Assembly: GCF_036924645.1 (NCBI RefSeq) | Contig: NZ_JAZHRX010000001.1 | Coordinates: 1,054,001 to 1,118,000 of the forward strand | Length of the DNA: 64,000 nucleotides | Direction of reading: 5' to 3' | Source of the DNA: Bradyrhizobium sp. AZCC 2176 | GTDB lineage: Bacteria; Pseudomonadota; Alphaproteobacteria; Rhizobiales; Xanthobacteraceae | Shown here: positions 52,581 through 61,904 of the stretch, piece after piece | Numbering within the stretch: the first letter of the stretch is position 1 | How the letters are laid out: every line of letters starts with the position of its first letter | The notes under the pieces: generated by a model | What the model was told of the DNA's origin: nothing | What the model saw: the letters and a program-made list of their open reading frames with translations, nothing else | The model's database searches: none | Position numbers and translations under genes: made by a program

Positions 52581-52997
52581 TCAGGCGACGCCAAGCCGGG
52601 CGCGCATCAGGCCGATACTGTCCATATCGGCCTGCTCCCTTGCGCTCTCCTCGGCGCGCTCGCGCGCCTGGTCGCGCTCGTCGAGCAGCTCGACCTTCTT
52701 CAGCTCCTCGAACGCTTCGCTGAGCAGGCTCTTGGCGTCCTCAAGCTGGATGCGGAGTTCGTCGGCGGAGCGGGTCAGGTTTTCCCGGCGCTGGATCGCG
52801 GCCTTGGCGTAGGTCGGGTAGGCGAAATGGGAGGGGTCGTTGATCCCGGCCCGCTCCTGCTCGGTCTGGATTTCGCGCTCGAGATCGACCGACATGCGCT
52901 GGAAGTCGGCGATCATGCCTTCGATCTGGGTAACCCTTCGGCGCTTCTCGTCGACCTGAAATTTCTTCAGGCGGATCAGCGTTTCTCGTGACTTCAT
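52581..52997 (-). CDS. fliJ: Flagellar export chaperone FliJ
   Basis: A 138-residue protein from ATG 52997 (MKSRETLIRLKKFQVDEKRR). It is almost wholly coiled coil: RRVTQIEGMIADFQRMSVDL, then DELRIQLEDAKSLLSEAFEE and KKVELLDERDQARERAEESA. FliJ is the small stalk-like partner of the FliI ATPase and contacts FlhA in the export gate. The gene follows fliI with a 108-base gap and ends at a strong terminator. Length and layout match alphaproteobacterial FliJ. Confidence 0.87.
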   Translation of the reverse strand: MKSRETLIRLKKFQVDEKRRRVTQIEGMIADFQRMSVDLEREIQTEQERAGINDPSHFAYPTYAKAAIQRRENLTRSADELRIQLEDAKSLLSEAFEELKKVELLDERDQARERAEESAREQADMDSIGLMRARLGVA

Positions 52998-53105
52998 CGA
53001 CTCATACTCCCCAGAAGTCCCAATCTGAACGCGGGACGGAGCCGGCTCCCTCGGGGGGCCCACCGGCGTCATTAATCATGTGCCGGGGATGATGGCCTGA
53101 CAAAG

Positions 53106-54431
53106 TTAGCGTTCCGTTTCCAAATTGGTGAGGATTTGCGCCAATAGGCGATAGCCGTCATCCAGGCTCGATTTTTCGTCCTTGGCCTGGCGCAGGAAGG
53201 CTTCCAGCGGCTCATGCAGCCGGATTGCCTCGTCGACTTCGGGGCTCGAACCCGCCCGATAGGCGCCGAGCCGGATCAGTTCTTCCATGTCGGCATAGGT
53301 CGCCATTACCTGGCGGCCCCGCATGATCACGGGCAGATAGTCGGGATTGGCCGATCGCGGCATGGTGCGGGAGACCGATTTGAGGATGTTGATGGCGGGA
53401 AACCGTCCGCGCTCCGCAATCGAGCGTTGCATCACGACATGGCCGTCCAGAATGCCGCGGACCGCATCCGCGATTGGCTCATTATGGTCGTCGCCGTCGA
53501 CCAGCACCGTGAAAATGCCGGTGATGGTTCCACTTCCGGTGCCTGGCCCTGCCCGCTCCAGAAGCTTCGGCAATTCGGTGAACACGGTCGGCGTATAGCC
53601 TTTCGCCGTCGGCGGCTCGCCGGCCGACAGCCCGATCTCGCGTTGCGCCATCGCAAAGCGCGTGACCGAGTCCATCAGGCACAGCACGTCCTTGTCCTCG
53701 TCGCGGAAATACTCCGCGATCGCCAGCGTCAGATAGGCTGCCTGCCGCCGCATCAAGGCGGGTTCATCCGACGTCGCCACCACCACGACCGAGCGCGCCA
53801 GACCCTCGTCGCCGAGATCCTCCTGCAGAAATTCCTGCACCTCGCGGCCGCGTTCGCCGATCAGGCCGATGATGGTGATGTCGGCATCGACATTGCGCGC
53901 CAGCATTGACAGCAGGACCGATTTGCCGACGCCGGAACCGGCGAAGATGCCGAGCCGCTGGCCGCGGCAGCAGGTCAGGAAGGTGTTGAGCGCGCGCACC
54001 CCGAGATCGAGCGGGAGGCCTACGCGCTTGCGCGAATGCGCCGGCGGCGGCGAGTTGCGGTACTGCATCGGCGACGGGCCCTGCAGCAAGGGCCCCTTGC
54101 CGTCGATCGGTTCCCCCATGGCGTTGATGACGCGGCCGAGCCAAGCCGGTGACGGCCGCACCTGGCTGGCCGCCGTGGCAATGACCGCCCGGCAGCCGCG
54201 CCTGACACCGTCGAGCCCGCCGAACGGCATGACGACGGCATTGCTGCCGGAAAAGCCGATCACCTCGGCCGGGATGAAACGGTTGCCGCCAGTGTCGATC
54301 ACGATGCGGGCGCCGACCGACATCGCATGGATGGGCCCCGCGATCTCCACCATCAGCCCGCGCACGCCCACAACGCGGCCATATATATTGACGCCGTCGA
54401 TATCGCCGATCTGCTCCGCGAGCGCCTTCAT
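53106..54431 (-). CDS. fliI: Flagellum-specific ATP synthase FliI
   Basis: A 441-residue ATPase. Walker A lies in [40 protein letters not shown] and [20 protein letters not shown] carry the catalytic Glu and Walker B. The C-terminal domain contains [13 protein letters not shown]. FliI hydrolyses ATP to unfold and feed flagellar subunits into the export gate with FliJ and FlhA. It is divergent from ctrA, with a CtrA-like box at 54471-54486, 40 bases from its start. Confidence 0.95.
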   Translation of the reverse strand: MKALAEQIGDIDGVNIYGRVVGVRGLMVEIAGPIHAMSVGARIVIDTGGNRFIPAEVIGFSGSNAVVMPFGGLDGVRRGCRAVIATAASQVRPSPAWLGRVINAMGEPIDGKGPLLQGPSPMQYRNSPPPAHSRKRVGLPLDLGVRALNTFLTCCRGQRLGIFAGSGVGKSVLLSMLARNVDADITIIGLIGERGREVQEFLQEDLGDEGLARSVVVVATSDEPALMRRQAAYLTLAIAEYFRDEDKDVLCLMDSVTRFAMAQREIGLSAGEPPTAKGYTPTVFTELPKLLERAGPGTGSGTITGIFTVLVDGDDHNEPIADAVRGILDGHVVMQRSIAERGRFPAINILKSVSRTMPRSANPDYLPVIMRGRQVMATYADMEELIRLGAYRAGSSPEVDEAIRLHEPLEAFLRQAKDEKSSLDDGYRLLAQILTNLETER

Positions 54432-54798
54432 TGCGAAAACCTTAAGTTTCCGCGTTTTAGCCGGTCCCGCTTAACCTCGTGTTTACCCGCATCATTAATC
54501 ATTGCGTCACTGTCTTTTGGTGACTGAGAGCGCTTGCCCGTCAGAAGAAGGGCGAAACGCGGGAGTCGGTTAGGTCCGTCTCTTAATCTGGAGCTTGAGT
54601 AGACATGGTGGAGAAAAGCTGCTTCCAAGCAATATCTTAGGGCGATTCGCTAAAAATTGCACTTAAAGAGCTTGCGAACCGGAATCAGATTTTGTTAACC
54701 ATATGTCTGTCAGGATCCGAATCAGTTGTTAAAGGCGTTTTGAGTGCCGCAAGTGCGGCCGACCTGACGCCCGGAGCGGCGGACTAAAGGGGACTGGC
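54432..54798. promoter_or_regulatory. fliI-ctrA divergent regulatory region with CtrA and GANTC sites
   Basis: 367 gene-free bases. CtrA-like boxes: TTAA-CCTCGTG-TTTA plus C (54471-54486) near fliI, and TTAA-AGGCGTT-TTGA (54729-54743) near ctrA, each seven of eight. Four GANTC sites, the target of the cell-cycle methyltransferase CcrM, lie at 54563-54567, 54644-54648, 54682-54686 and 54719-54723. In Caulobacter the ctrA promoter is controlled by CtrA itself and by GANTC methylation with GcrA, so this arrangement fits; here it is inferred from sequence alone. Confidence 0.55.
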
Positions 54799-55500
<702 letters not shown>

Positions 55501-55514
55501 TCAGGGTTCAAAGC

Positions 55515-55574
55515 GAGCCACACGGCTCACTCCTCCCGAGGACCCCGCCGCAAATGGCGGGGTTTTTGTTTGGG
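55515..55574. repeat. Direct repeat, copy A (ctrA 3' end)
   Basis: GAGCCACACGGCTCACTCCT then CCCGAGGACCCCGCCG, the hairpin and GGGGTTTTTGTTTGGG. Copy B at 57207-57274 reads GAGCCGCACGGCTCACTCCT then CCCGACTGGACCCCGCCG and GGAGTTTTTATTGGG. The two copies flank the DUF937 gene. Confidence 0.65.
55543..55567 (+). terminator. Rho-independent terminator of ctrA
   Basis: Arms CCCCGCC and GGCGGGG around GCAAAT, followed by TTTTT, 43 bases after the ctrA stop. Confidence 0.85.
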
Positions 55575-55623
55575 CAGATGGCTTTGTGGCCCGTCGGGAT
55601 GATTGCGGCTCCGAAGTCCTAGT

Positions 55624-55798
55624 CTAAGCGCCCGACGCGGTTGATATCTCGCCGAGGGTGGCCTTCTCGGCGTCGCTCACCTTGACTCCAGCTCCCCGGA
55701 GGCCGCTGGGCTCGGCCGCGGTGATGGCCATACCGACGATCATCGGGTTCTCCAGCAGCAGCGTCCACTGATCCTTTGAGACTTGTCTTGGCAGACAT
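55624..55798 (-). pseudogene. Fragment of a small conserved gene, frameshifted
   Basis: On the reverse strand ATG 55798 opens MSAKTSLK, and a shift of one base soon after gives DQWTLLLENPMIVGMAITAA then EPSGLRGAGVKV and DAEKATLGEI to a stop at 55626-55624. The segment DQW-L-x-x-P-x-x-VGMA-x-x-A-x-x-SGL recalls the start of small uncharacterised bacterial proteins. The piece is short, shifted and lies inside the repeat-flanked segment, so I regard it as a remnant. Confidence 0.4.
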
Positions 55799-55873
55799 TG
55801 ATCTTACGAGTGCGCAAAGCCGCCGCTTGTTGCCAGCGGTCCGCGCAGGCCGGACGGTACGACGTTCTGAAAT

Positions 55874-57028
55874 TCAGGACCGCGCGAGCGCGTCGAGCTT
55901 GCCTCGAAGCTCATCAATCGCCGGCTTCGCAACATCGCCAGCGCCGGGCGTCGCCAGCACCTTGTCACACATCTGGTTGATCGTGGGGGTTGCGGCCACA
56001 ATCAGCTTTACGATGGTGCTCTTTCCTTCAGGAGAAAGCTGCGTCGCGCGGGAGCTGACGTCATTCAATTGAGCTGCTGCCTCCCTCAGCTTGGGTAGGG
56101 CAGCCTGGGCCGATGCGGCATCGGTGATGCCGGGAAGCACGGTCCTGATGGACACAACCGACGCGTTGATCTGGTTCGCCAGATTCATTCCTCCGACCGT
56201 CAAATCCGTCGGCGCCACCCCAACGGTTCCGGTCGCGGTCCGCGTCGTGGAGGGAGGCGACACCTGAGCGACTGTGTCTTCCCCTGAACGGCCAAGGGCG
56301 AACCAGATCAGACCACCCAACACCACCGCGGCGACCAACCAGTAGGGCCATTGCGGTACCACTGATCTGCTGGCCATCGCAGAAGCCGCCTGACCAGCCC
56401 CGGAAATGGTCCGCTCCGAAGCCTCTGCAACTCGGCCGCCAGCCGCGCTGGCTGCCGCCAGGCCGCTGCGCAAGCTTCCAGTCGCTCCGTCAATGAGACC
56501 AGCGGCACTCCACTGGCCGGCGAGACCGGACGGTATTGCCGCAGCGATCTGATCCTTCTGTGAAGTGAGAAGAGACACCAGCCCGCTTGCGTCGAGACCC
56601 GCGGTGCGTTGCTGCTGACCTAACGCACCAAGGACCAGGGGGCCAAGCATGCTGAGCATCGATTTGCTGGTGTCCTCACCTATCCCGGCAAACTTGCCTA
56701 TCGTCTGTGCCATTGTGTCCAGCGTTCCGCCTCCGAACAGGTCCGAAAGCATGTTCGATCCTGTTTCCGCTAGCGAGTTCTGGCCGGAACCGCCGATAAG
56801 ATTCTTGAGGCTCTCAAGCGCCCCTGACTGCTGTGTCAGCGTGTTGGTGAGCTGGCGTGCCCCATTGGGAGTGGAGGCAACGTCAGCGAAGCTTGCAAGA
56901 AGCGCGGGAATCGCACCCGCGATGGCTTTTTGCGCAACATTGCGATCAAGACCCAGAGCAGAAGCGATCTTCGCTATCATGTCCGGCGTAAGGCATTGCA
57001 TCACTACAGAGACCAAATTCGTGACCAT
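55874..57028 (-). CDS. DUF937-domain protein with membrane segment
   Basis: A 384-residue protein. The N-terminal part contains two DUF937-like repeats (MIAKIASALGLDRNVAQKAI, then AIPALLASFADVAS; later DTSKSMLSMLGPLVLGALGQ). A membrane helix (WPYWLVAAVVLGGLIWFALG) at about 227-246 divides it from a C-terminal helical region with QAALPKLREAAAQLNDVSSR and PTINQMCDKVLATP. DUF937/YidB-like proteins have no settled function. The gene lies between two copies of a direct repeat that includes the ctrA 3' end, and its codon use is less GC-biased than that of the flagellar neighbours, so it may be an insertion. Confidence 0.72.
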   Translation of the reverse strand: MVTNLVSVVMQCLTPDMIAKIASALGLDRNVAQKAIAGAIPALLASFADVASTPNGARQLTNTLTQQSGALESLKNLIGGSGQNSLAETGSNMLSDLFGGGTLDTMAQTIGKFAGIGEDTSKSMLSMLGPLVLGALGQQQRTAGLDASGLVSLLTSQKDQIAAAIPSGLAGQWSAAGLIDGATGSLRSGLAAASAAGGRVAEASERTISGAGQAASAMASRSVVPQWPYWLVAAVVLGGLIWFALGRSGEDTVAQVSPPSTTRTATGTVGVAPTDLTVGGMNLANQINASVVSIRTVLPGITDAASAQAALPKLREAAAQLNDVSSRATQLSPEGKSTIVKLIVAATPTINQMCDKVLATPGAGDVAKPAIDELRGKLDALARS

Positions 57029-57350
57029 GGCGATCCTCCTGAGCAGAGTGCAGGTATTTTCTCAGGTAGTTCGTCCAGCCTGAATTGTGTCTCCAAAGTT
57101 TAATCACCTTATATTACAACCTTGCCGGGTTCCACAAAAGCTGCGACGATTTGGGAGAACGACTTGGAACGGCGTTCATATCCCCGCCTGACCCACGGCT
57201 TGTGACGAGCCGCACGGCTCACTCCTCCCGACTGGACCCCGCCGTTTTTTGTTTTGGGCGGAGTTTTTATTGGGATTGAACCGCCTGGTCCTATGCGCCG
57301 ACTGACAGATCGTGCGAACCTTTCGGAACGCGCGAGTCGGGGCAGTTTCG
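57029..57350. promoter_or_regulatory. Divergent promoter region DUF937 - DUF350, with repeat copy B
   Basis: 322 bases between divergent starts. An AT-rich segment (57095-57120, TTTAATCACCTTATATTACA) is a likely promoter core. The second copy of the ctrA-end repeat lies at 57207-57274. No small gene is seen. Confidence 0.4.
57207..57274. repeat. Direct repeat, copy B
   Basis: Matches the ctrA 3' region at 55515-55574, with one mismatch in the first 25 bases, a two-base insertion, and a changed hairpin loop (GTTTTTTGTTTTG). The hairpin is weaker (CCGCC/GGCGG) than at ctrA. Confidence 0.65.
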
Positions 57351-57755
57351 ATGATCCTTCAATCCCTTGCCGGGCTGCCGGCGTTCCTGGCCTATTTCTG
57401 CACGGCAATCACAGCCGTGGTGGCCTACCTCTTCGTCTATACCCGCGTCACGGCGCACAACGAGTTCGATCTGATCCGGGCCAATGAGCCGGCCGCCGCC
57501 ATTGCGCTGGGCCTGAGTCTGCTCGGTTTCGTGTTGCCGCTGGTCAGCGCCATCGCCCATTCCGCCAATGTCTGGGATTGCCTGATCTGGGCCGGGATCG
57601 CGCTGATCGTGCAGATCATTGTCTATTATCTCGTCAGGGTTCCGGTGCCGAACCTGTCGAAGCGGATCGCTTCCGGCGAACTCGCCGCCGCGATCTGGCT
57701 CGGGCTGGCCTCGCTCGCCGCCGGCGCCCTCAACGCCGCCTGCATGATCTACTGA
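57351..57755 (+). CDS. DUF350 membrane protein (YjfL-like)
   Basis: A 134-residue protein from ATG 57351. Four membrane helices are visible: LAYFCTAITAVVAYLFVYT, AIALGLSLLGFVLPLVSAI, VWDCLIWAGIALIVQIIVYY and AAAIWLGLASLAAGALNAAC. The DUF350 pattern (paired two-helix units with A-x-x-x-GL) is clear. The gene is followed after two bases by a DUF1190-like gene and then by a glutathionylspermidine-synthase-family gene, the same order as yjfL-yjfM-yjfC in Escherichia coli. Function is unknown. Confidence 0.8.
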   Translation: MILQSLAGLPAFLAYFCTAITAVVAYLFVYTRVTAHNEFDLIRANEPAAAIALGLSLLGFVLPLVSAIAHSANVWDCLIWAGIALIVQIIVYYLVRVPVPNLSKRIASGELAAAIWLGLASLAAGALNAACMIY

Positions 57756-57757
57756 TC

Positions 57758-58168
57758 ATGGCCCACAATTCAGAGCACGAATTCGGCAAGCGCAAGCCGG
57801 TCTCGGTGCCGGCATCGCCGCGTCCCGCTCAGCCGCCGGCGAAACGTTCGGGCCACGTTGCGCTGCTGCTGATGGGCACGTTTGCGGTCGGCAGCGCCGC
57901 CTACACGCTGATGCCGAGCCGCAATTGCGAGCCATCGCCGAACGCGGCCTCGCCGTCGTACCAGCAAAGCAATACCGAATGCTCGTCGCGCAGTTCTTCA
58001 TCCAGCAGCCACGGCGGCTCCAGCGGCGGCTCGTCGCGCAGCAGCTACTATTCGAGCGATTCATCCTCGAGCCATTCATCCTCGGGCACCTCCGATTCCG
58101 GCTCGCACAGCGCGCAGCGCGGCGGCTTCGGCTCGTTCGGCCACGCCGTCGGCTTCTCCGGCGGCTGA
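57758..58168 (+). CDS. Ser-rich DUF1190-like protein (YjfM-like)
   Basis: A 136-residue protein from ATG 57758. One membrane/signal segment (SGHVALLLMGTFAVGSAAYT) is followed by a Cys-containing stretch (MPSRNCEPSP ... NTECSS) and a long Ser/Gly/His-rich tail (YYSSDSSSSHSSSGTSDSGS). DUF1190 members have this design of N-terminal anchor and low-complexity tail. Its place between the DUF350 gene and the ATP-grasp gene supports the call. A periplasmic, possibly lipid-associated role is inferred. Confidence 0.65.
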   Translation: MAHNSEHEFGKRKPVSVPASPRPAQPPAKRSGHVALLLMGTFAVGSAAYTLMPSRNCEPSPNAASPSYQQSNTECSSRSSSSSSHGGSSGGSSRSSYYSSDSSSSHSSSGTSDSGSHSAQRGGFGSFGHAVGFSGG

Positions 58169-58172
58169 ATTC

Positions 58173-59330
58173 ATGCAGCGCATCTCCTGCCCCGAACGCG
58201 ACGACTGGCGTGCCACCGCCGAAAGCATAGGCTTCACTTTTCACACCATCAACGGCGAGCGCTATTGGGACGAAAGCGCCTATTACGCGTTCACGCTGAA
58301 CGAGATCGAACGGCGGATCGAGGCGCCCACCGGCGAGATCGAGGCGATGTGCCTCGAACTGGTCAGCCGCGTGATCAACGATGAAAAACATCTGCGCCGG
58401 TTGAAAATACCCGAAGCCTTCTGGCCGCTGCTGTCCGAGAGCTGGCGGCGCCGCGACGCCAGCCTCTATGGCCGGCTCGACCTGAGCTACGACGGCTGGA
58501 GCCCGGCGAAACTGCTGGAGTACAACGCCGACACCCCGACCTCGATCTTCGAAGCGGCGGTTTTCCAGTGGACCTGGCTCGAACAGGCGATGGAGCGCAA
58601 CATCATCCCGAAGCGCGCCGATCAGTTCAATTCAATCCATCAGCGTCTGATCGACGCCTGGAAAAAACGCAGCGGCGCGAAGCATCTGCATCTCGCCGGG
58701 ATGACCGACAATTCCGAGGATGCCGGCACGCTGGCCTATCTGGAGGACACCGCGAGCCAGGCCGGATTGCTGACCACGCTGATGGATATCAAGGACGTTG
58801 GACTGGGCGGTGATGGCCGCTTCGTCGATCTCGACGATCGCGGAATTGAGCTCGCCTTCAAGCTCTATCCCTGGGAATGGATGTTCCGCGACAAGTTCGG
58901 TGCAAAACTCGCGACCGCGCCGACACGCTGGATCGAGCCGCCCTGGAAAGCGATCCTTTCCAACAAGGGCATTCTGCCGCTGCTATGGGAGATGTTTCCG
59001 AAGCACCCCAATCTGCTGCCGGCCTATTTCGAGGACGATCCGAAGGCGGCCATGCTCGGCTCCTCGTTCGTGCGCAAGCCGCTCTATTCGCGCGAAGGCG
59101 CCAACGTCGCGCTCGTCAGCGCCGGCACCACGCTGATGGAACAGCAAGGCCCGTACGGGGCGGAAGGATTTATCCGGCAGGCTTTCGCGCCGCTGCCGAG
59201 CTTCGCCGAGCAATACCCGGTGATCGGAAGCTGGCTGGTTGATCACACGCCATGCGGCCTATCGATCCGCGAGGACGAGAACCCGATTACCGGCAACACG
59301 TCACGCTTTCTGCCACACGCGATCGTGTAG
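58173..59330 (+). CDS. Glutathionylspermidine synthase-like pre-ATP-grasp protein (YjfC/YgiC family)
   Basis: A 385-residue protein starting 4 bases after the previous stop. Key segments are GRLDLSYDGWSPAKLLEYNA, DTPTSIFEAAVFQWTWLEQ, LYPWEWMFRDKFG, GILPLLWEMFPKHPNLLPAY and the closing PIGSW-like region VIGSWLVDH. The family resembles the C-terminal amide synthetase of E. coli glutathionylspermidine synthase but lacks the amidase domain. YgiC/YjfC themselves do not make glutathionylspermidine in published tests as far as I recall, so the true substrate is open. It ends the three-gene operon and converges on cheR. Confidence 0.8.
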   Translation: MQRISCPERDDWRATAESIGFTFHTINGERYWDESAYYAFTLNEIERRIEAPTGEIEAMCLELVSRVINDEKHLRRLKIPEAFWPLLSESWRRRDASLYGRLDLSYDGWSPAKLLEYNADTPTSIFEAAVFQWTWLEQAMERNIIPKRADQFNSIHQRLIDAWKKRSGAKHLHLAGMTDNSEDAGTLAYLEDTASQAGLLTTLMDIKDVGLGGDGRFVDLDDRGIELAFKLYPWEWMFRDKFGAKLATAPTRWIEPPWKAILSNKGILPLLWEMFPKHPNLLPAYFEDDPKAAMLGSSFVRKPLYSREGANVALVSAGTTLMEQQGPYGAEGFIRQAFAPLPSFAEQYPVIGSWLVDHTPCGLSIREDENPITGNTSRFLPHAIV

Positions 59331-59364
59331 CGCGGCGTGCCGGCAGACGGGGCGAAGAACGGGC

Positions 59365-60243
59365 TCAGCGCGCCGCGGCGACGGCCCGCATGGTTTGCGG
59401 CACCAGGGTCGACGCCCCCACCCGAATCACCGGCGCGATGTTCGGACGATAAAGTCCGCGGCGCTCCGGATAGGGCTTGAAGGTGTTGGTGATGCCGACC
59501 ACGGATTCGGCCGCGCCCAGCGCCAGCACGCCATCGGGCTCCAGCATCCGGGAGAGCCGCTCGAAGATATTGGTCTTGGTATTCTGATCGAAATAGATCA
59601 GCACGTTGCGGCAGAAGATGATGTCGAACACGCCGAGATGGGAGAAGTCCTGCAGCAAATTGAGCTGACGATGCTGCACCATGCTGCGGATCTCGGCGTT
59701 GATCTGCCAGAGTTCGCCGTTCTGGGTGAAATACTTCACCAGCAACCCGATCGGCAGTCCGCGCTGCACCTCGAACTGGCTGAAGATTCCTGCCTTCGAT
59801 TTTTCCAGCACCGCCTGCGACAGGTCGGTCGCGACGATCTCGGTGCGCCAGCCCGACAGCAATGGTCCGGCCTCCTTCAGGCACATTGCGATCGAATACG
59901 GCTCCTGTCCGGTGGAGGATGCCGCGCACCAGATGCGCAACGAGCGGCGGGACGCACGCGCCTGCACCATCGCCGGGATGACGGCCTCCCGCAAATGATC
60001 GAACGGAATCTTGTCGCGGAAGAAGAACGTCTCATTGGTGGTCATCGCCTCGACCACCTCCGCCGTCAGCGCTTCCGCCCCGCTCTTCATCTTCGCGACG
60101 AGTTCGGAAATTCCCGGCAGGCTGGACTTGCGCGCCAGCGGCAGCAATCGGCTTTCGACCAGATATTGCTTGTCGGCGGACAGATCGAGCCCGGAGCGCT
60201 CTTTCAGAAGCTTACGCAGATACTCATAGTCTGAAGGCGTCAC
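59365..60243 (-). CDS. cheR: Chemotaxis methyltransferase CheR
   Basis: A 292-residue protein. GTG 60243 overlaps the cheB stop (GTGA), which decides the start. N-terminal helical domain with [20 protein letters not shown]; catalytic domain with [20 protein letters not shown], the SAM-binding [16 protein letters not shown] and [13 protein letters not shown]. CheR methylates glutamates of chemoreceptors during adaptation. It is last in the reverse-strand operon cheA-cheW-cheY-cheB-cheR. Confidence 0.93.
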   Translation of the reverse strand: MTPSDYEYLRKLLKERSGLDLSADKQYLVESRLLPLARKSSLPGISELVAKMKSGAEALTAEVVEAMTTNETFFFRDKIPFDHLREAVIPAMVQARASRRSLRIWCAASSTGQEPYSIAMCLKEAGPLLSGWRTEIVATDLSQAVLEKSKAGIFSQFEVQRGLPIGLLVKYFTQNGELWQINAEIRSMVQHRQLNLLQDFSHLGVFDIIFCRNVLIYFDQNTKTNIFERLSRMLEPDGVLALGAAESVVGITNTFKPYPERRGLYRPNIAPVIRVGASTLVPQTMRAVAAAR

Positions 60244-61397
60244 GAACGATCTCCCGAAAACAACCGAACCAGTTTTGGCGCGATCTGATTGAGCGGCAGG
60301 ACCGCCGCGCAAATACCTGCATTGGCAGCCGCGCCCGGCATGCCCCACACCACGCTTGACGCTTCGTCCTGGGCAATCACGCTGCCGCCGGCAGCGACGA
60401 TGTCCTTGCCGCCGCGCATGCCGTCGGAGCCCATGCCGGTCAGAATCACCGACATGATGCCGCCCTGCCAGACGTCGATGGCGGAATTGAACAGCGGATC
60501 GACCGCGGGCTTGCAGAAATTCACCGGCGGCCCGTCGTCGAGCGCGATCGCAGTATCGGTGCCGTGGCGTACCACGCGCATGTGGCGGCCGCCCGGTGCA
60601 AGATAGATCCGGCCGGGCTTGACGATCTCGCCATCGATGGCCTCATGCGCCGGCCGGCGGCTCGCGCGCGCCAGGTGCTCGGCGAGAATTGTGGTGAAGG
60701 TCGGCGGCATATGCTGGGTGATCAGCACCGGAAAACGATCGATCACCGGGCCGATGTCGGCGACCAGCGTCATCAGGGCCTGCGGGCCACCGGTCGACGA
60801 GCCGATCAGGAGCACCCGCGGCGCCAGCATGCTGAAGGGCCGGCGCGCCAGTTGCAGTTGCGCAACCGGATGGACCGACACTTCGCGTGCCCGCTCGGGG
60901 GCCGGCGCCATCGACGGGCTCGCGGCAGGCGACGCACGCCGGCGGGCCCTGGCGCCCAGATGACGAATCTTCTGAATCAGATCGTGGTGGAAGGTCTCGG
61001 CGGCGGAGGCCTCGCGCGTGCTTTCCGGCTTTGGAATGTAGTCGGACGCACCTAGCGAAAGCGCCTTGAAGCTGATCTCCGCGTTGCGGCGGGTCAGCGT
61101 CGACGCCATGATGATGACGAGGTCGCGCTTTTTCGCCAGCAGTTGCGGCAGCGCCGAAATGCCGTCGAGCTCCGGCATTTCGATATCGAGCACGGCAACG
61201 TCGGGCTTGATGCGTTCGATCTGGTTGACAGCGTCGAGACCGGTTCGCAACGAGGCCGAGACCTCCATGTCCGGTTCGGCGCCGATCCAGCGTGAGATCA
61301 TCCCGCGGATCACGACGGAGTCGTCGACCACCATGACGCGCAGCTTGTCCTGCCGTGTCGGGATTGGCGGTGGAGACTTCGTTAACGCAACACTCAT
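60240..61397 (-). CDS. cheB: Chemotaxis methylesterase/response regulator CheB
   Basis: A 385-residue protein. The receiver domain has [18 protein letters not shown] and the phosphorylation site in [13 protein letters not shown]; a charged linker (about 140-185) leads to the methylesterase domain with [15 protein letters not shown] (catalytic Ser), [19 protein letters not shown] (catalytic His) and [12 protein letters not shown] (catalytic Asp). CheB removes receptor methyl groups when phosphorylated by CheA. Its stop overlaps cheR. Confidence 0.94.
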   Translation of the reverse strand: MSVALTKSPPPIPTRQDKLRVMVVDDSVVIRGMISRWIGAEPDMEVSASLRTGLDAVNQIERIKPDVAVLDIEMPELDGISALPQLLAKKRDLVIIMASTLTRRNAEISFKALSLGASDYIPKPESTREASAAETFHHDLIQKIRHLGARARRRASPAASPSMAPAPERAREVSVHPVAQLQLARRPFSMLAPRVLLIGSSTGGPQALMTLVADIGPVIDRFPVLITQHMPPTFTTILAEHLARASRRPAHEAIDGEIVKPGRIYLAPGGRHMRVVRHGTDTAIALDDGPPVNFCKPAVDPLFNSAIDVWQGGIMSVILTGMGSDGMRGGKDIVAAGGSVIAQDEASSVVWGMPGAAANAGICAAVLPLNQIAPKLVRLFSGDRS

Positions 61398-61480
61398 TAC
61401 TTCACCCGACCCAACTCAAACGGCACACTTACAAAACAACGCCGAAGGCCGTTGAGCCGCCGGGATCGCATACGCGAGGA

Positions 61481-61846
61481 TCAGAGCAGGCCGACTTCCT
61501 GGAACTTCGCGGTCACGATGTCCTTGTCGAACGGCTTCATGATGTACTCGTTGGCGCCGGCATGCAGCGCACGCGCAATGTGTGCGACGTCGTTTTCGGT
61601 GGTGCAGAACACCACCTTGGGCGCATCACCGCCGGGCATGCGGCGCAGATTACCGAGGAATTCGTAGCCGTCCATTACAGGCATGTTCCAGTCGAGCAGA
61701 ACCGCCTCAGGCATCGCGCGCTTGCAGACTTCAAGCGCCTTCTCGCCGTCCTCGGCCTCGACGATTTGAAAGTCGAGACCTTCGAGAATGCGCCGCGCGA
61801 CCTTTCGGATGACGCTCGAGTCATCAACGACCAGACATGTTTTCAT
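61481..61846 (-). CDS. cheY: Chemotaxis response regulator CheY
   Basis: A 121-residue single receiver domain: CLVVDDSSVIRKVARRILEG with the acidic pair, AVLLDWNMPVMDGYEFLGNL with the phosphorylated Asp, and NEYIMKPFDKDIVTAKFQEV with the conserved Lys. It should carry the CheA signal to the flagellar motor switch. It lies between cheW and cheB in the operon. Confidence 0.92.
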   Translation of the reverse strand: MKTCLVVDDSSVIRKVARRILEGLDFQIVEAEDGEKALEVCKRAMPEAVLLDWNMPVMDGYEFLGNLRRMPGGDAPKVVFCTTENDVAHIARALHAGANEYIMKPFDKDIVTAKFQEVGLL

Positions 61847-61904
61847 TTTAGGTCTCCAATTGCACCAGATCCCAAGAGGGACGTTTCCATTCCAGGTTCG
61901 GTCT

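Larger units (their letters stand above)
55501..55873. other. Region after ctrA: direct repeat copy and gene fragment
   Basis: 373 bases. The left part holds the ctrA terminator and the first copy of a roughly 60-base direct repeat (55515-55574). The right part holds a reverse-strand gene fragment (55624-55798). No intact gene is seen. Confidence 0.5.

Noticed and set aside
57239..57268. Second terminator at repeat copy B
   Set aside because: Only five paired bases with a long loop, so too weak to call with confidence; it is better explained as a decayed copy of the ctrA terminator.
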